In this document: one piece after another, positions 43,383 to 51,546 of the stretch | Layout of the letters: the number at the start of each line of letters is the position of its first letter | Numbering within the stretch: the stretch's first letter is position 1 | NCBI GenBank assembly: GCA_903827245.1 | Contig: CAIKHO010000027.1 | Span: 27,221-91,220 of the forward strand | Origin: an uncultured Opitutia bacterium | GTDB lineage: Bacteria; Verrucomicrobiota; Verrucomicrobiia; Opitutales; Opitutaceae | Reading direction: 5' to 3' | Length of the DNA: 64,000 nucleotides | The notes under the pieces: model-generated | Seen by the model: only the letters and a program-made list of their open reading frames with translations | Databases searched by the model: none | Told to the model about the DNA's origin: nothing | Program-made: the position numbers and the translations under genes

Positions 43383-44045
43383 CTACGTGCGCAACCCCTG
43401 CGCGGCCTCGTGCAGGCGCACAATGAATGATTTGAACCGGGCGTGATCCTTCATGCCTGGAGCGGATTCCACCCCGCTGTTCACGTCGACGAAACGCGCG
43501 CTACTTTCACGCAGCGCCGTGCCGATGTTGTCGGCGTTGAGGCCACCGGATAGGATCCAGGTCTTGTCCGGATGAGCCTGCTGGTGGCGCGCAAACTTGC
43601 CCCAGTCGCCGGTGCGGCCCGAGCCGCCAAAACCGTCGACTTGGAAGGTATCGAGCAGGAAAACCTTGGCCAAGGGCAGCCAGTCCGCCGCGACATCGAC
43701 TCCGGGCGGCAGCTTCGGCGCCAGCCAGAGGCGTTCGGGCCCTACGACGTCCGCCCATTCCGCGATGGCGGCGGCGGTCCGGTCATGGCGGAAGTGGATC
43801 TGGAAAAAATCGAAGCCCGCATGCGCCACGAGAGCGAGCTGATCTGCGCCGGGTTCGACCATCACCGCCACCTTCTTCCGTCCCGGCAGGCGTTCGGCCA
43901 TCGCCTGAAACTGCACGAGCGGAATGTAGCGCGGTGATTTCGAATGAAGGATGAACCCGAGGTAGTCCACGCCGCAACGGTCCGCGAACTCGGCGTCCAC
44001 CAGCGAGGTGAGGCCACAGACTTTTACTCGGATGCCATCGATCAT
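43383..44045 (-). CDS. trpF: Phosphoribosylanthranilate isomerase
   Basis: TrpF carries out the third step of tryptophan synthesis, an Amadori rearrangement, in the cytoplasm. The 220-residue TIM barrel starts IRVKVCGLTSLVDAEFADRC, with the catalytic Cys10, then YLGFILHSKSPRY. Later come FLLDTF with the catalytic Asp, WILSGGLNADNIGTAL and VDVNSGVESAPGMKD, which bind the phosphate. It stands alone here; no other trp gene is in the window. It lies upstream of nothing on its strand and downstream of the DegT gene. Confidence 0.95.
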   Translation of the reverse strand: MIDGIRVKVCGLTSLVDAEFADRCGVDYLGFILHSKSPRYIPLVQFQAMAERLPGRKKVAVMVEPGADQLALVAHAGFDFFQIHFRHDRTAAAIAEWADVVGPERLWLAPKLPPGVDVAADWLPLAKVFLLDTFQVDGFGGSGRTGDWGKFARHQQAHPDKTWILSGGLNADNIGTALRESSARFVDVNSGVESAPGMKDHARFKSFIVRLHEAAQGLRT

Positions 44046-44118
44046 GGTGATTCAACCACGAAGACACAAAGTGCGCAAAGTCTCAACACCGGCCTTGGGC
44101 TGCCTCGGCTTTCGCGGT

Positions 44119-45213
44119 TCAAAAGCAGTTGATGCTTTTGATCACGTGGTCGACCTGCGCGTCGGTGAGCTCCGGAAAAATCGGCAGGCTCAGGCAGGTC
44201 CGGGCGGCACGTTCGGCCATCGGGAACGATCCCGGGCCGGCCCCCAGCCCCGCATAACACGCCTGCAGGTGCAGCGGCACGGGATAGATGAGGTCTGTGC
44301 CAACCTCCTCCTTCGCGAGATGCTCGCGCAGCGCCTCCCGGCGCGGGTGCCGGATGGTAAACTGATGGAAGACGGATTTTCCATACGCCGGCTGACCCGG
44401 CAGGCGGGTGTCGAACAGCTTAATGCCCGCGAAGTAACGCGCGGCGATCGCCTGGCGGCGTGCGGTCCAGCCGGCGAGATGCGGCAGCTTGATGTTCAGC
44501 AACGCCCCCTGGAAGCCATCCATGCGGAAGTTGCCGCCGATGATGTCGTGGTAATAGCGCCGGTCGGAACCATGGACGCGGATCTGGCGGGCCCGCGTGA
44601 AAATTTCATCCCGGCGCGAGACAAAGGCCCCGCCCTCGCCGCAGCCACCGAGGTTCTTTGTCGGGTAGAAGCTGAAGGTGCCTGCATCGCCGATGAGCCC
44701 GACCGGCACTCCCTCGTAATGCGCACCGGCCGCCTGGGCGCAGTCCTCGATAACAAAGAGCCCGTGCTGGCGCGCGATGACCATGATTTCGTCCATCCGC
44801 GCCGGCTGGCCGAAGAGATGAACCACGATGATGCCCTTGGTCCGCGGGGTGATGGCGGCGGCGAGCCTGGCGGGGTCGAGGTTGAAGGTGTCCTCCTCGA
44901 TGTCTGCGAACACCGGTTTCGCGCCGGTGTAACTGATGCCCCACGCGGACGAGATGAACGTGAACGGCGTGGTGATCACCTCGTCCCCCGGCCCAAAGCC
45001 GGCGATCATGCACGCCACGTGCAACGGCGCGGTGCCGCTGTTCATGCCGAGGGTGCGCGGATACCCGAGGGTCGCGGCGAAGTTTTTCTCGAAGTCCTCC
45101 ACGTCCTTTCCGAGACAAAAGCGGGTGGCATCATAGGTGGCCGCCAGCGCGGCGAGGGCCTCGGTGCGGAGCGCCTGGTGCTGGAGCGAAAGGTCGAGAA
45201 ACGGGACTTTCAT
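44119..45213 (-). CDS. DegT/DnrJ/EryC1-type sugar aminotransferase
   Basis: This PLP enzyme of 364 residues transfers an amino group to keto-sugars for cell-surface glycans or natural products. It begins MKVPFLDLSLQHQALRTEAL and has GMNSGTAPLHVA, TTPFTFISSAWG, FVIEDCAQAAGAHYEG (Asp157) and FSFYPTKNLGGCGEGGA with the PLP lysine K186. The start at 45213 matches the family. No other sugar-nucleotide gene is near it, so the sugar is unknown. It is followed by trpF. Confidence 0.92.
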   Translation of the reverse strand: MKVPFLDLSLQHQALRTEALAALAATYDATRFCLGKDVEDFEKNFAATLGYPRTLGMNSGTAPLHVACMIAGFGPGDEVITTPFTFISSAWGISYTGAKPVFADIEEDTFNLDPARLAAAITPRTKGIIVVHLFGQPARMDEIMVIARQHGLFVIEDCAQAAGAHYEGVPVGLIGDAGTFSFYPTKNLGGCGEGGAFVSRRDEIFTRARQIRVHGSDRRYYHDIIGGNFRMDGFQGALLNIKLPHLAGWTARRQAIAARYFAGIKLFDTRLPGQPAYGKSVFHQFTIRHPRREALREHLAKEEVGTDLIYPVPLHLQACYAGLGAGPGSFPMAERAARTCLSLPIFPELTDAQVDHVIKSINCF

Positions 45214-45306
45214 TTGGGTGAGAGCCTGCTGGCAGGCGATTCCCGGACGGTGGCAGAGCTTCAACTGCCTGCAAGCACTCGCCAGTGAGGGATTCTGGCC
45301 TAATCC

Positions 45307-45421
45307 GGTAGGGCGGCGACTCCGCTCGCCGCCGGGAACGTCATGCAATTCTAATCGGAAACCACTGGGTACACTCGACGCTGTTCTTGTGCCCGGCGCA
45401 GAGTGGAATCCGCGCCCTACC
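45307..45421. repeat. Nested palindrome, family D; its end overlaps the hemD stop
   Basis: GGTAGGGCG (45307-45315) and CGCCCTACC (45413-45421) are inverted ends around an inner hairpin, GGCGGCGA, CTCCGC, TCGCCGCC (45312-45333). The right end supplies the TAG of hemD on the minus strand. It fills most of the gap between the DegT and hemD genes. Confidence 0.65.
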
Positions 45422-46205
45422 GCCCGAGCCGCTTCACCAGCGCCTCAACCAGGGCATCGAGGCTCGGTGTCTTGGCGGTAAAATCTACCGGCACGCCGGC
45501 CTTCTTCATCGTCTCGGTCGTCTGCGGACCGATGCTGCCGGCGAGAGGCCGGGTCGCGCCCGCGCCGAGGTTGAGAGCGGCGGCCTGGTCGACAAACGAC
45601 TGCACGGCCGAAGAGCTGGCAAAGAGGATCGCGTCGGCGCCGCGGGTGCGGAAGTCCGCCGCGGCCGGGTCGGCCGTCAGGTCCGTCTTCTCCGTCTTAT
45701 AGACCTGCAGGCAATCCACGATTGCGCGGGCGCCCTCGAGCTTCTGCACGATCGTTTCGCGGTTCAGGTTGCCGGTGATGACGAGGATCTTCGCGCTGTC
45801 GAGGCTGCCCGTGGCAATCAGCTCATCGGCCAGGGCCTCCGCCGTGGCCACGGCCGGCTGGCATTCGATGCGCAGGTGTAGCGCCGTGATCGCGCGCGCG
45901 GTGCCTTCGCCGACGCAGGCGAAACGCAGCAGGCCGAGCGCACGGAGGTCGTCGAACAGCCGGAAAAACTCCTCGAAGAAAAACCGCACGCCGTTGGGGC
46001 TGGTGAAGACAATCCAGTCGTAAGCGCCGAGATCCAGCATGACCTCGGCCAGGATGTCCTTGGAGATTTCCCGGGTGACCCGGATGAGCGGCAGCTCCAC
46101 CACCTCGGCGCCCAAGCCGGCCAGCAGGCCGGCGAGTTCGGAGGCCTGTTCGCGGGCGCGCGTGACGGCGATCCGCCGTCCGGCCAGGGAATAAGCGGCG
46201 CTCAT
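45417..46205 (-). CDS. hemD: Uroporphyrinogen-III synthase
   Basis: HemD closes hydroxymethylbilane to uroporphyrinogen III, the common tetrapyrrole precursor. The 262-residue protein has the two-lobed layout: SLAGRRIAVTRAREQASELA, VVELPLIRVTREI, YDWIVFTSPNGVRFFFEEF, then FACVGEGTARAI, ILVITGNLNRETIVQKLEGA and DAILFASSSAVQSFVDQ. Its ATG overlaps the end of hemC (46202-46205), typical of the hemCD pair. Its stop lies inside a palindrome. Confidence 0.93.
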   Translation of the reverse strand: MSAAYSLAGRRIAVTRAREQASELAGLLAGLGAEVVELPLIRVTREISKDILAEVMLDLGAYDWIVFTSPNGVRFFFEEFFRLFDDLRALGLLRFACVGEGTARAITALHLRIECQPAVATAEALADELIATGSLDSAKILVITGNLNRETIVQKLEGARAIVDCLQVYKTEKTDLTADPAAADFRTRGADAILFASSSAVQSFVDQAAALNLGAGATRPLAGSIGPQTTETMKKAGVPVDFTAKTPSLDALVEALVKRLGR

Positions 46206-47053
46206 GGGACACCCAGCGAATGGAGGATCCGGACGGCGGTGGCGACCGGTCGGGCGAGGTCATCCGCCGTGAGCGGCAGGCTGCGCAGCCCGGTTTTCTC
46301 GTGGAAAAAATACAGCGTGTCAGCCGTGGCGTGGACGCCGAACGCCGTGTGGCACCCACCGCCCAGCGCGGACTGGAAAGCCCGCTCCAACGCCAGCTGC
46401 ACGGCCGTGGCCGCATCGAATACCTTCGCAAACTTGGCGGCATCGACCGCGCGGCACTGCACGGCGATCGCTCCCTGCCCCACCGCCGGGACCATGCTTT
46501 GGAAGCCGAGCGCGTGAAACTCGATGTTCGGCCAGCTGGCGATGCCGAGGCGCTTCAATCCTGCCGCGGCGAGAACCGTACCGTCCGCCACATGCTGTTC
46601 ACCAATCTTGCGCAGGCGCGTGTCCACGTTGCCGCGGATCTCGCAGAACTCCACATCGGGGAACAATGCCTTCACCTGGAGGCGGCGGCGAGGGCTGCCC
46701 GTCGCGATGGTTTTCGGCTTCGCCACGCCGGCGTGGAGCACCAGCACATCGCGGGGATCCTCGCGCGGCATGTAGCCGGCGATCGCCAGCCCGGCCGGCA
46801 TCTCGCCGGGCAGGTCCTTCGTGCTGTGCACGGCCACGTCCGCGTCGCCCCGCAGCAGCGCCGCCTCGAGTTCGCTCGTGAACAGGCCCTTGCCGCCCTT
46901 GTTCTCCAGCGACCAGTCCGTCTGCTGGTCGCCGGTGGTGACGATCTTCAGCAGGTCCGTCTCCACCCCGAGGCCGGAACGGAGATGCGCCGCCACCATT
47001 CCGGTCTGCACAAGCGCCAGCGGGCTTTTGCGCGTCGCGAGGATCAGTTTCAT
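46202..47053 (-). CDS. hemC: Hydroxymethylbilane synthase (porphobilinogen deaminase)
   Basis: HemC polymerises four porphobilinogens on a dipyrromethane cofactor. The 283-residue product has ILATRKSPLALVQTGMVAAH, VHSTKDLPGEMPAGL with catalytic D80, ATGSPRRRLQVKAL, IRGNVDTRLRKI and the cofactor Cys234 in ALGGGCHTAFGVHA. The start MKLILATRKSPL at 47053 is the family start; upstream in-frame ATGs lie in a hairpin repeat. It is coupled with hemD. Confidence 0.96.
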   Translation of the reverse strand: MKLILATRKSPLALVQTGMVAAHLRSGLGVETDLLKIVTTGDQQTDWSLENKGGKGLFTSELEAALLRGDADVAVHSTKDLPGEMPAGLAIAGYMPREDPRDVLVLHAGVAKPKTIATGSPRRRLQVKALFPDVEFCEIRGNVDTRLRKIGEQHVADGTVLAAAGLKRLGIASWPNIEFHALGFQSMVPAVGQGAIAVQCRAVDAAKFAKVFDAATAVQLALERAFQSALGGGCHTAFGVHATADTLYFFHEKTGLRSLPLTADDLARPVATAVRILHSLGVP

Positions 47054-47063
47054 GGGTTCGGCG

Positions 47064-47131
47064 GTAGGAGCGGCTTCACGCTGCGATGGCTGGCCGGGCG
47101 GACAATCATCGCGGCGTAAAGCCGCTCCTAC
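47064..47131. repeat. Hairpin repeat family C copy 2
   Basis: GTAGGAGCGGCTT (47064-47076) and AAGCCGCTCCTAC (47119-47131) are perfect 13-bp arms. The next bases inside (ACGCTGCGATG and CATCGCGGCGT) also pair almost fully, giving one long hairpin. It lies between ilvC and hemC. Confidence 0.8.
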
Positions 47132-47150
47132 AGGTTCGGGCAATGCAGAC

Positions 47151-48176
47151 TCAGTAACTGGCCTGCACGCCCTTGAGGTTCTTTTTCGACATCCAAGGCA
47201 TCATGCCGCGGAGGTAGGTGCCGGTCTTCTCGATCTGGTGCTTCTCGCCCTTCGCGAGCAGCTTCTTGTAATTCTTGAGACCGCCCTTGTACTCGCGGAC
47301 CCACTCGCGGGTGAACTGGCCGGTCTGGATCTCCTTCAGGATCTTCTTCATCACGGCCTTGGTCTGCTTGTTAACCACGCGCGGCCCGCGGGTGATGTCG
47401 CCGTACTTCGCGGTCTCCGAGATGGAGAAGCGCATGCCGGCGATGCCGCTTTCGTACATGAGGTCGCAGATCAGCTTCAGCTCGTGGAGACACTCGAAAT
47501 AGGCCATCTCGGGCTGGTAGCCGGCCTCGACCAGCGTCTCAAAGCCGGCCTGGACAAGCGCGCTGGCGCCGCCGCACAGCACGGCCTGCTCACCGAAGAG
47601 ATCGGTCTCGGTCTCCTCCTTGAAGGTGGTCTGCAGCACGCCGGCACGGGTCGAGCCGATGCCCTTGGCCCAGGCGAGGGCGGTTTGCTTCGCGTGCTTC
47701 GACTTGTCCTGCGCCACGGCGATGAGGGCGGGCATGCCCTTGCCCTCGACGTAGAGGCGGCGGACCATGTGGCCGGGGCCCTTGGGCGCAACCATGATGA
47801 TGTCGATGTCCTTGTGCGGCTTGATCAGCCCGAAGTGCACGGCGAGGCCGTGCGAGAAAAGGAGCGTCTTGCCCTTCGCGAGGTTGGGCAGGATGTCGTT
47901 CGCGTAGACATCCGCCTGCTTCATGTCGGGCAGGCCGACCATGATCACGTCGGCGCGGCGCACCGCCTCGCCGGTCTCATAGACCTTGAAGCCGTGCTGC
48001 TCAGCCACGGCCTTCGACTTCGAGCCGGGATACAGGCCAATGATGACCTTGCAGCCGCTGTCCTTGAGGTTGAGCGCATGGGCGTGGCCCTGCGATCCGT
48101 AGCCAAGGATGGCGATGGTTTTGTTTTTGAACGCGCTCAGGCTGGCGTCCTTGTCGGTGTAGACTTTGGCGGGCAT
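47151..48176 (-). CDS. ilvC: Ketol-acid reductoisomerase (class I)
   Basis: IlvC converts acetohydroxy acids in valine, leucine and isoleucine synthesis with NADPH. The 341-residue protein has the dinucleotide loop [19 protein letters not shown], then [20 protein letters not shown] residues ([17 protein letters not shown]), [13 protein letters not shown] and the Mg-binding carboxylates in the C-terminal knotted domain ([19 protein letters not shown]). The short class I length is seen. It follows ilvN by 72 bases, so acetolactate synthesis and its next step are adjacent. The leader contains a repeated AAATCGTAA word. Confidence 0.96.
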   Translation of the reverse strand: MPAKVYTDKDASLSAFKNKTIAILGYGSQGHAHALNLKDSGCKVIIGLYPGSKSKAVAEQHGFKVYETGEAVRRADVIMVGLPDMKQADVYANDILPNLAKGKTLLFSHGLAVHFGLIKPHKDIDIIMVAPKGPGHMVRRLYVEGKGMPALIAVAQDKSKHAKQTALAWAKGIGSTRAGVLQTTFKEETETDLFGEQAVLCGGASALVQAGFETLVEAGYQPEMAYFECLHELKLICDLMYESGIAGMRFSISETAKYGDITRGPRVVNKQTKAVMKKILKEIQTGQFTREWVREYKGGLKNYKKLLAKGEKHQIEKTGTYLRGMMPWMSKKNLKGVQASY

Positions 48177-48248
48177 AGGTAAAATTTACGATTTGGGAGT
48201 TACGATTTGCGAGGGGATGGAAAGACAAGCCGATGGCCCATGGCCGGC

Positions 48249-48719
48249 TCAGCGCCGGAGGGCGAGGCGGCCGGTGCGGGCGAGCTCGAGGATGCCGAAG
48301 GGCTCGAGCAGGCCGAGACAGGCGCTGACCTTGTCCTCGTCGCCGATCACCTCGATAATGAGCGACTCGGCGGACATGTTGATGATCTTGGCCCGGAAGA
48401 TGTCGGTGATCTGGATGATCTCCGGGCGCGACTTCGAGTCGGCGCCCACCTTCACCAGCACAAGTTCGCGCGCGACCGCCTGGCCTTCCTTGAAGTCGGA
48501 GCACTCCACGACATTGACCAGCTTCCGCAGCTGCTTGATGCAGAGGTCGAGCGCGGCCTCGTCGCCGTTCAGGACGATGGTGATGCGCGACAGCGACGCG
48601 TCGTGCGTGGGGGCGACATTGAGCGAGTCGATGTTGAAACCGCGGCCGGAGATCATGCCGGCGACGCGCGCGAGGACGCCAAACTTGTTCTCAACGAGGA
48701 CCGAGATCGTGTGTCGCAT
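48249..48719 (-). CDS. ilvN: Acetolactate synthase small (regulatory) subunit
   Basis: The 156-residue regulatory subunit starts HTISVLVENKFGVLARVAGM, followed by ISGRGFNIDSLNVAPTHDAS. This is the ACT domain that mediates valine feedback inhibition. A second domain ends with ESLIIEVIGDEDKVSACLG and LLEPFGILELARTGRLALRR. The catalytic large subunit, normally just upstream, is not here; tRNA-Val and asd are upstream instead. The large subunit must be coded elsewhere. Confidence 0.95.
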   Translation of the reverse strand: MRHTISVLVENKFGVLARVAGMISGRGFNIDSLNVAPTHDASLSRITIVLNGDEAALDLCIKQLRKLVNVVECSDFKEGQAVARELVLVKVGADSKSRPEIIQITDIFRAKIINMSAESLIIEVIGDEDKVSACLGLLEPFGILELARTGRLALRR

Positions 48720-48791
48720 GGAAGGTTTTGAAGGAAGTGAGATTAAATCGCTGGCCGCGCCGCCGCCTGCGCAGCACGAACACCGACAGAC

Positions 48792-48865
48792 TGGACGCCG
48801 AGGGACTCGAACCCCCGACCCCCTCGGTGTAAACGAGATGCTCTAACCAACTGAGCTAGGCGTCC
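48792..48865 (-). tRNA. tRNA-Val (UAC)
   Basis: On the minus strand the acceptor GGACGCC pairs with GGCGTCC and discriminator A follows. The D arm is GCTC/GAGC. The anticodon arm TCTCG-TTTACAC-CGAGG holds anticodon TAC, and the T arm is CGGGGGTTCGAGTCCC-like. CCA is not encoded. It lies 72 bases upstream of ilvN, in the gap to asd. Confidence 0.93.
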
Positions 48866-49044
48866 GAGCCAAGGGCTGAGCTAAACCGGCGGGCCGTGGG
48901 TGTGACAAGAAATTAGTTGGGGCAGGAATTGGGAGTTGGGAGTTTGGAATTGGGCCGGAAATTGGGACTTGGCCGCGGGAAGGCGCAGGCTCGGCAGAGC
49001 GATCCAAATTAAAAATTCCCAAATACCAATTGCACCGACACCCC

Positions 49045-50094
49045 TCACACCCCGGTCAACGCCGCCTTCGGCCGGAGCAGACCCTCGCGCACCATCAGCT
49101 CGGCATTCTGGATCGCATTGAGGGCGGCGCCCTTCCAGAGGTTGTCGCCGCTGACCCAGAGCGCGAGGCCGTTGTCCAGGGCGGTGTCGACGCGGATGCG
49201 ACCGACGCCGCACTTCACCTTGCGGGTGAAATCCAGCGGGGTCGGATACTGCTGCTTCGCGGGGTCGTCCACCAGCTGGGCCCCGGGAAACTCGGCAATG
49301 GCCGCCCGGGCCTGCTCGACGCTGACCGGACGCTCAAACTCGGCGTTGATCGCGACGGAATGCGCCCGGACCACCGGCACGCGGACGCACGAGGCCGAGA
49401 CCTTCAGTTGCGGGAGGTCCATGATCTTGCGGCTCTCCTGCATCATCTTGGTCTCCTCGCCCGTGTAGCCATTGGCGCCGAAGGTATCGACCTGCGGGAT
49501 GACGTTGAAGGCGATCTGGTACGGGTAGACCTTGCGGGGCAGCGGCTGGCCCTTGGTGTGAGCCTGCACCTGGTCCTCCAGCTCGCGGACCGCGTCGGCA
49601 CCCGTCCCGGAAACCGACTGGTACGTCGCGGCAAAATAGCGCTTCAGCCCGAAGCGCTGGTGCAGCGGCCACAGCGCCATCAGGGTGACGGCGGTGGAGC
49701 AATTCGGATTGGCAATGATGCCCTTGTGCCGGCGCAGGGCCTGCGGATTGATCTCGGGAATCACGAGCGGGACCTCCGGATCGAGCCGGAAGGCCGAGCT
49801 CTTGTCGATCACCAGGCAGCCGGCCTTCACTGCATCCGACGCCAGCGAGCGCGTCACCGGGCCGCCGGCGGCGAAAAACGCCACGTCCACCTCAGCAAAC
49901 ACCCCCGCCCGGGCCTCTTCCACGGTGTACTTCTTTCCGGCAAACTCCATCACCTTGCCCGCAGAGCGCGCCGAGGCGAAAAGCCGCAGCGTGCCGATCG
50001 GAAAATTCCTTTCGTGCAGGAGCCGCAGCAGTTCTTGACCGACGGCCCCGGTGGCGCCGACGATACCGACCGTGAAGGATGATGTCTTGTTCAT
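49045..50094 (-). CDS. asd: Aspartate-semialdehyde dehydrogenase
   Basis: Asd makes aspartate semialdehyde, the branch point to DAP/lysine (dapA, 2.2 kb) and to threonine/methionine. The 349-residue enzyme has the NADP loop TVGIVGATGAVGQELLR, active-site Cys132 in IIANPNCSTA, then SGTGADAVRELEDQ and a catalytic His near residue 247 in VRVPVVRAHSVAINAEF. The ATG at 50094 has a good AAGGGGA ribosome site five bases upstream. The start codon overlaps by two bases the ATG of the divergent L,D-transpeptidase gene. Confidence 0.96.
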   Translation of the reverse strand: MNKTSSFTVGIVGATGAVGQELLRLLHERNFPIGTLRLFASARSAGKVMEFAGKKYTVEEARAGVFAEVDVAFFAAGGPVTRSLASDAVKAGCLVIDKSSAFRLDPEVPLVIPEINPQALRRHKGIIANPNCSTAVTLMALWPLHQRFGLKRYFAATYQSVSGTGADAVRELEDQVQAHTKGQPLPRKVYPYQIAFNVIPQVDTFGANGYTGEETKMMQESRKIMDLPQLKVSASCVRVPVVRAHSVAINAEFERPVSVEQARAAIAEFPGAQLVDDPAKQQYPTPLDFTRKVKCGVGRIRVDTALDNGLALWVSGDNLWKGAALNAIQNAELMVREGLLRPKAALTGV

Positions 50095-50623
50095 GGATTC
50101 CCCTTTGGAACGGGTTAATAAAACCTGTTCGCGCCTGGGCATCAAGCCCGCAGACCGGATTCTCGTCGTGCACATCGGCACACAGAGCCTCCAGTTGTTC
50201 CAGCACAGCCAGCTGGTGAAAAGCCACGTCATCTCCACCTCGCGGCGTCCGCCTTCCAATGTGAAGGACTCCCTCGGCACTCCGCGCGGCCTGCATGAGA
50301 TCGCCGAGCGCATCGGCGATGGCCAGCCGCCGGGCGTGGTGTTCAAGTCCCGCGTGCCGACCGGGCGGCATTTCTCCGAATTTCCCGACGCGGGCACCAA
50401 TCTCATCACCAGCCGGATCCTTTGGTTGCGCGGCCTGGAGCCGGGAGTGAATCGAGGTGGCAACGTCGACTCGCACGACCGCTACATCTATATTCACGGC
50501 ACGAACCGCGAGGACCTCATCGGCGAGCCTTTCAGCGCCGGCTGCGTGCTCATGTCCAACCTCGGGATCATCGAGCTCTACGAAGTGGTCCGTACGGGCG
50601 ACCTGGCGTGGATCGGCGATTGA
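50093..50623 (+). CDS. L,D-transpeptidase (YkuD) family protein without a signal peptide
   Basis: YkuD domains make or remodel peptidoglycan crosslinks. The 176-residue product has the domain from residue 22 (DRILVVHIGTQSLQLFQHSQ), TPRGLHEIAERIG and the active-site IYIHGTNREDLIGEPFSAGC with His135 and Cys151. No signal peptide or membrane segment is visible, which is unusual for an enzyme working outside the cytoplasmic membrane. Longer starts would run into asd. It is followed by a family B repeat. Confidence 0.88.
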   Translation: MDSPLERVNKTCSRLGIKPADRILVVHIGTQSLQLFQHSQLVKSHVISTSRRPPSNVKDSLGTPRGLHEIAERIGDGQPPGVVFKSRVPTGRHFSEFPDAGTNLITSRILWLRGLEPGVNRGGNVDSHDRYIYIHGTNREDLIGEPFSAGCVLMSNLGIIELYEVVRTGDLAWIGD

Positions 50624-50718
50624 ACGTCGCTCAAGTCGGGCTGGCGGGCGTTACTCGCTCAACCGCCTTTTACTCACTCTCGCCCCCATTTTGTTCTCCG
50701 TGCCTAGAAATTGCTTCG

Positions 50719-50806
50719 CTTGCAGACGCGACCTACCGGTCGCGTCCGGACAGCGACCGGGAGGTCGCTGCTCCAACGTAGAATGACAAACGGGGTTTGA
50801 AAACAC
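50719..50806. repeat. Repeat family B copy 3
   Basis: It contains GCGACCTACCGGTCGC, GGACAGCGACC, GGGAGGTCGCTGCTCCAA and the tail GAATGACAAACGGGGTTTGA. It is the same layout as the copy at 28.4 kb without the 30-base insertion. It lies between the convergent YkuD and glycine-zipper lipoprotein genes. Confidence 0.75.
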
Positions 50807-50813
50807 CCGCTAG

Positions 50814-51335
50814 CTACGGGGCCTTGGCCAGCGGCACCGGATCGCCCAGTATGTCCGTCCGCGTCACGCGCACCCGTTGCAAATTGGCGCTCGAGCCGGT
50901 GGTAACGACGACGATGCGTTCCCCTGGGGCCATGGGCGGATCGCTCCGTTCCTGTACCACCGTCACAACCTGCCCGTCCCGGAGTTGTACCGTGATTTCC
51001 TCGCCACGCACGTTGTCGAGCTTGGTTCCGCCAGCCTCGCCGACCACCGAGCCGACCGCGCTCGCGATGGCGAGGGGCGAGCCCGTGATGGCGCCGACCA
51101 CGGCCGCCCCGCCAATACGGGATCCGGCCCCCTGGGCGCCCCGGCCGACGGTCGAGTTGGGCGTGATGATCACGTCGCGCACGCTGAGAATCTCACCGGA
51201 CTGCTGGCTGATGGCCTGCCCGATCTCCGCTTGGGTATAAATCGGAGTCCTCGATGAGGCCGCGGACGAACAACCGGCGAGGGCCGCAAGCAGGCCGCCC
51301 AGCAAGACCGGAGGACACATCGTGTTCAGCTTCAT
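50814..51335 (-). CDS. Glycine-zipper outer-membrane lipoprotein (SlyB/Pcp-like)
   Basis: The 173-residue protein has a lipoprotein signal (LLGGLLAALAGCSSA, Cys22). A glycine-zipper membrane hairpin lies at about 67-105 (GRGAQGAGSRIGGAAVVGAI, TGSPLAIASAVGSVVGEAGG), and a C-terminal beta domain with EITVQLRDGQVVTVVQE follows. Proteins of this layout (SlyB, Pcp) are small envelope lipoproteins of unclear function. It stands between two repeats. Confidence 0.8.
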   Translation of the reverse strand: MKLNTMCPPVLLGGLLAALAGCSSAASSRTPIYTQAEIGQAISQQSGEILSVRDVIITPNSTVGRGAQGAGSRIGGAAVVGAITGSPLAIASAVGSVVGEAGGTKLDNVRGEEITVQLRDGQVVTVVQERSDPPMAPGERIVVVTTGSSANLQRVRVTRTDILGDPVPLAKAP

Positions 51336-51424
51336 GAAAGGGGAAGGAGGCCTGACCTCAAACGTGCTAGCAGGGCCGTGCCCCGGATCAATCCCGCTTT
51401 TGACAGGAAATCACACTCAGCCGG

Positions 51425-51546
51425 GACTCTGCGATTGGATCGTTTCCGGAACGTAGCAGCCTAGGTAACGAGGCTGAGTTTGAGCCGCGCACCCAATCTA
51501 GCCTCGTTACCTCGGCTGCTACGTTCAACTGCATCGTTCCGACTCA
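51425..51546. repeat. Long imperfect palindrome, family A copy 4
   Basis: GTAGCAGCCTAGGTAACGAG (from 51453) pairs with CTCGTTACCTCGGCTGCTAC (to 51522) with one mismatch. The right end, read on the minus strand, is TGAGTCGGAACGATGCAGTT and starts at the stop codon of the P1B ATPase gene. It fills most of the gap between that gene and the lipoprotein gene. Confidence 0.78.
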
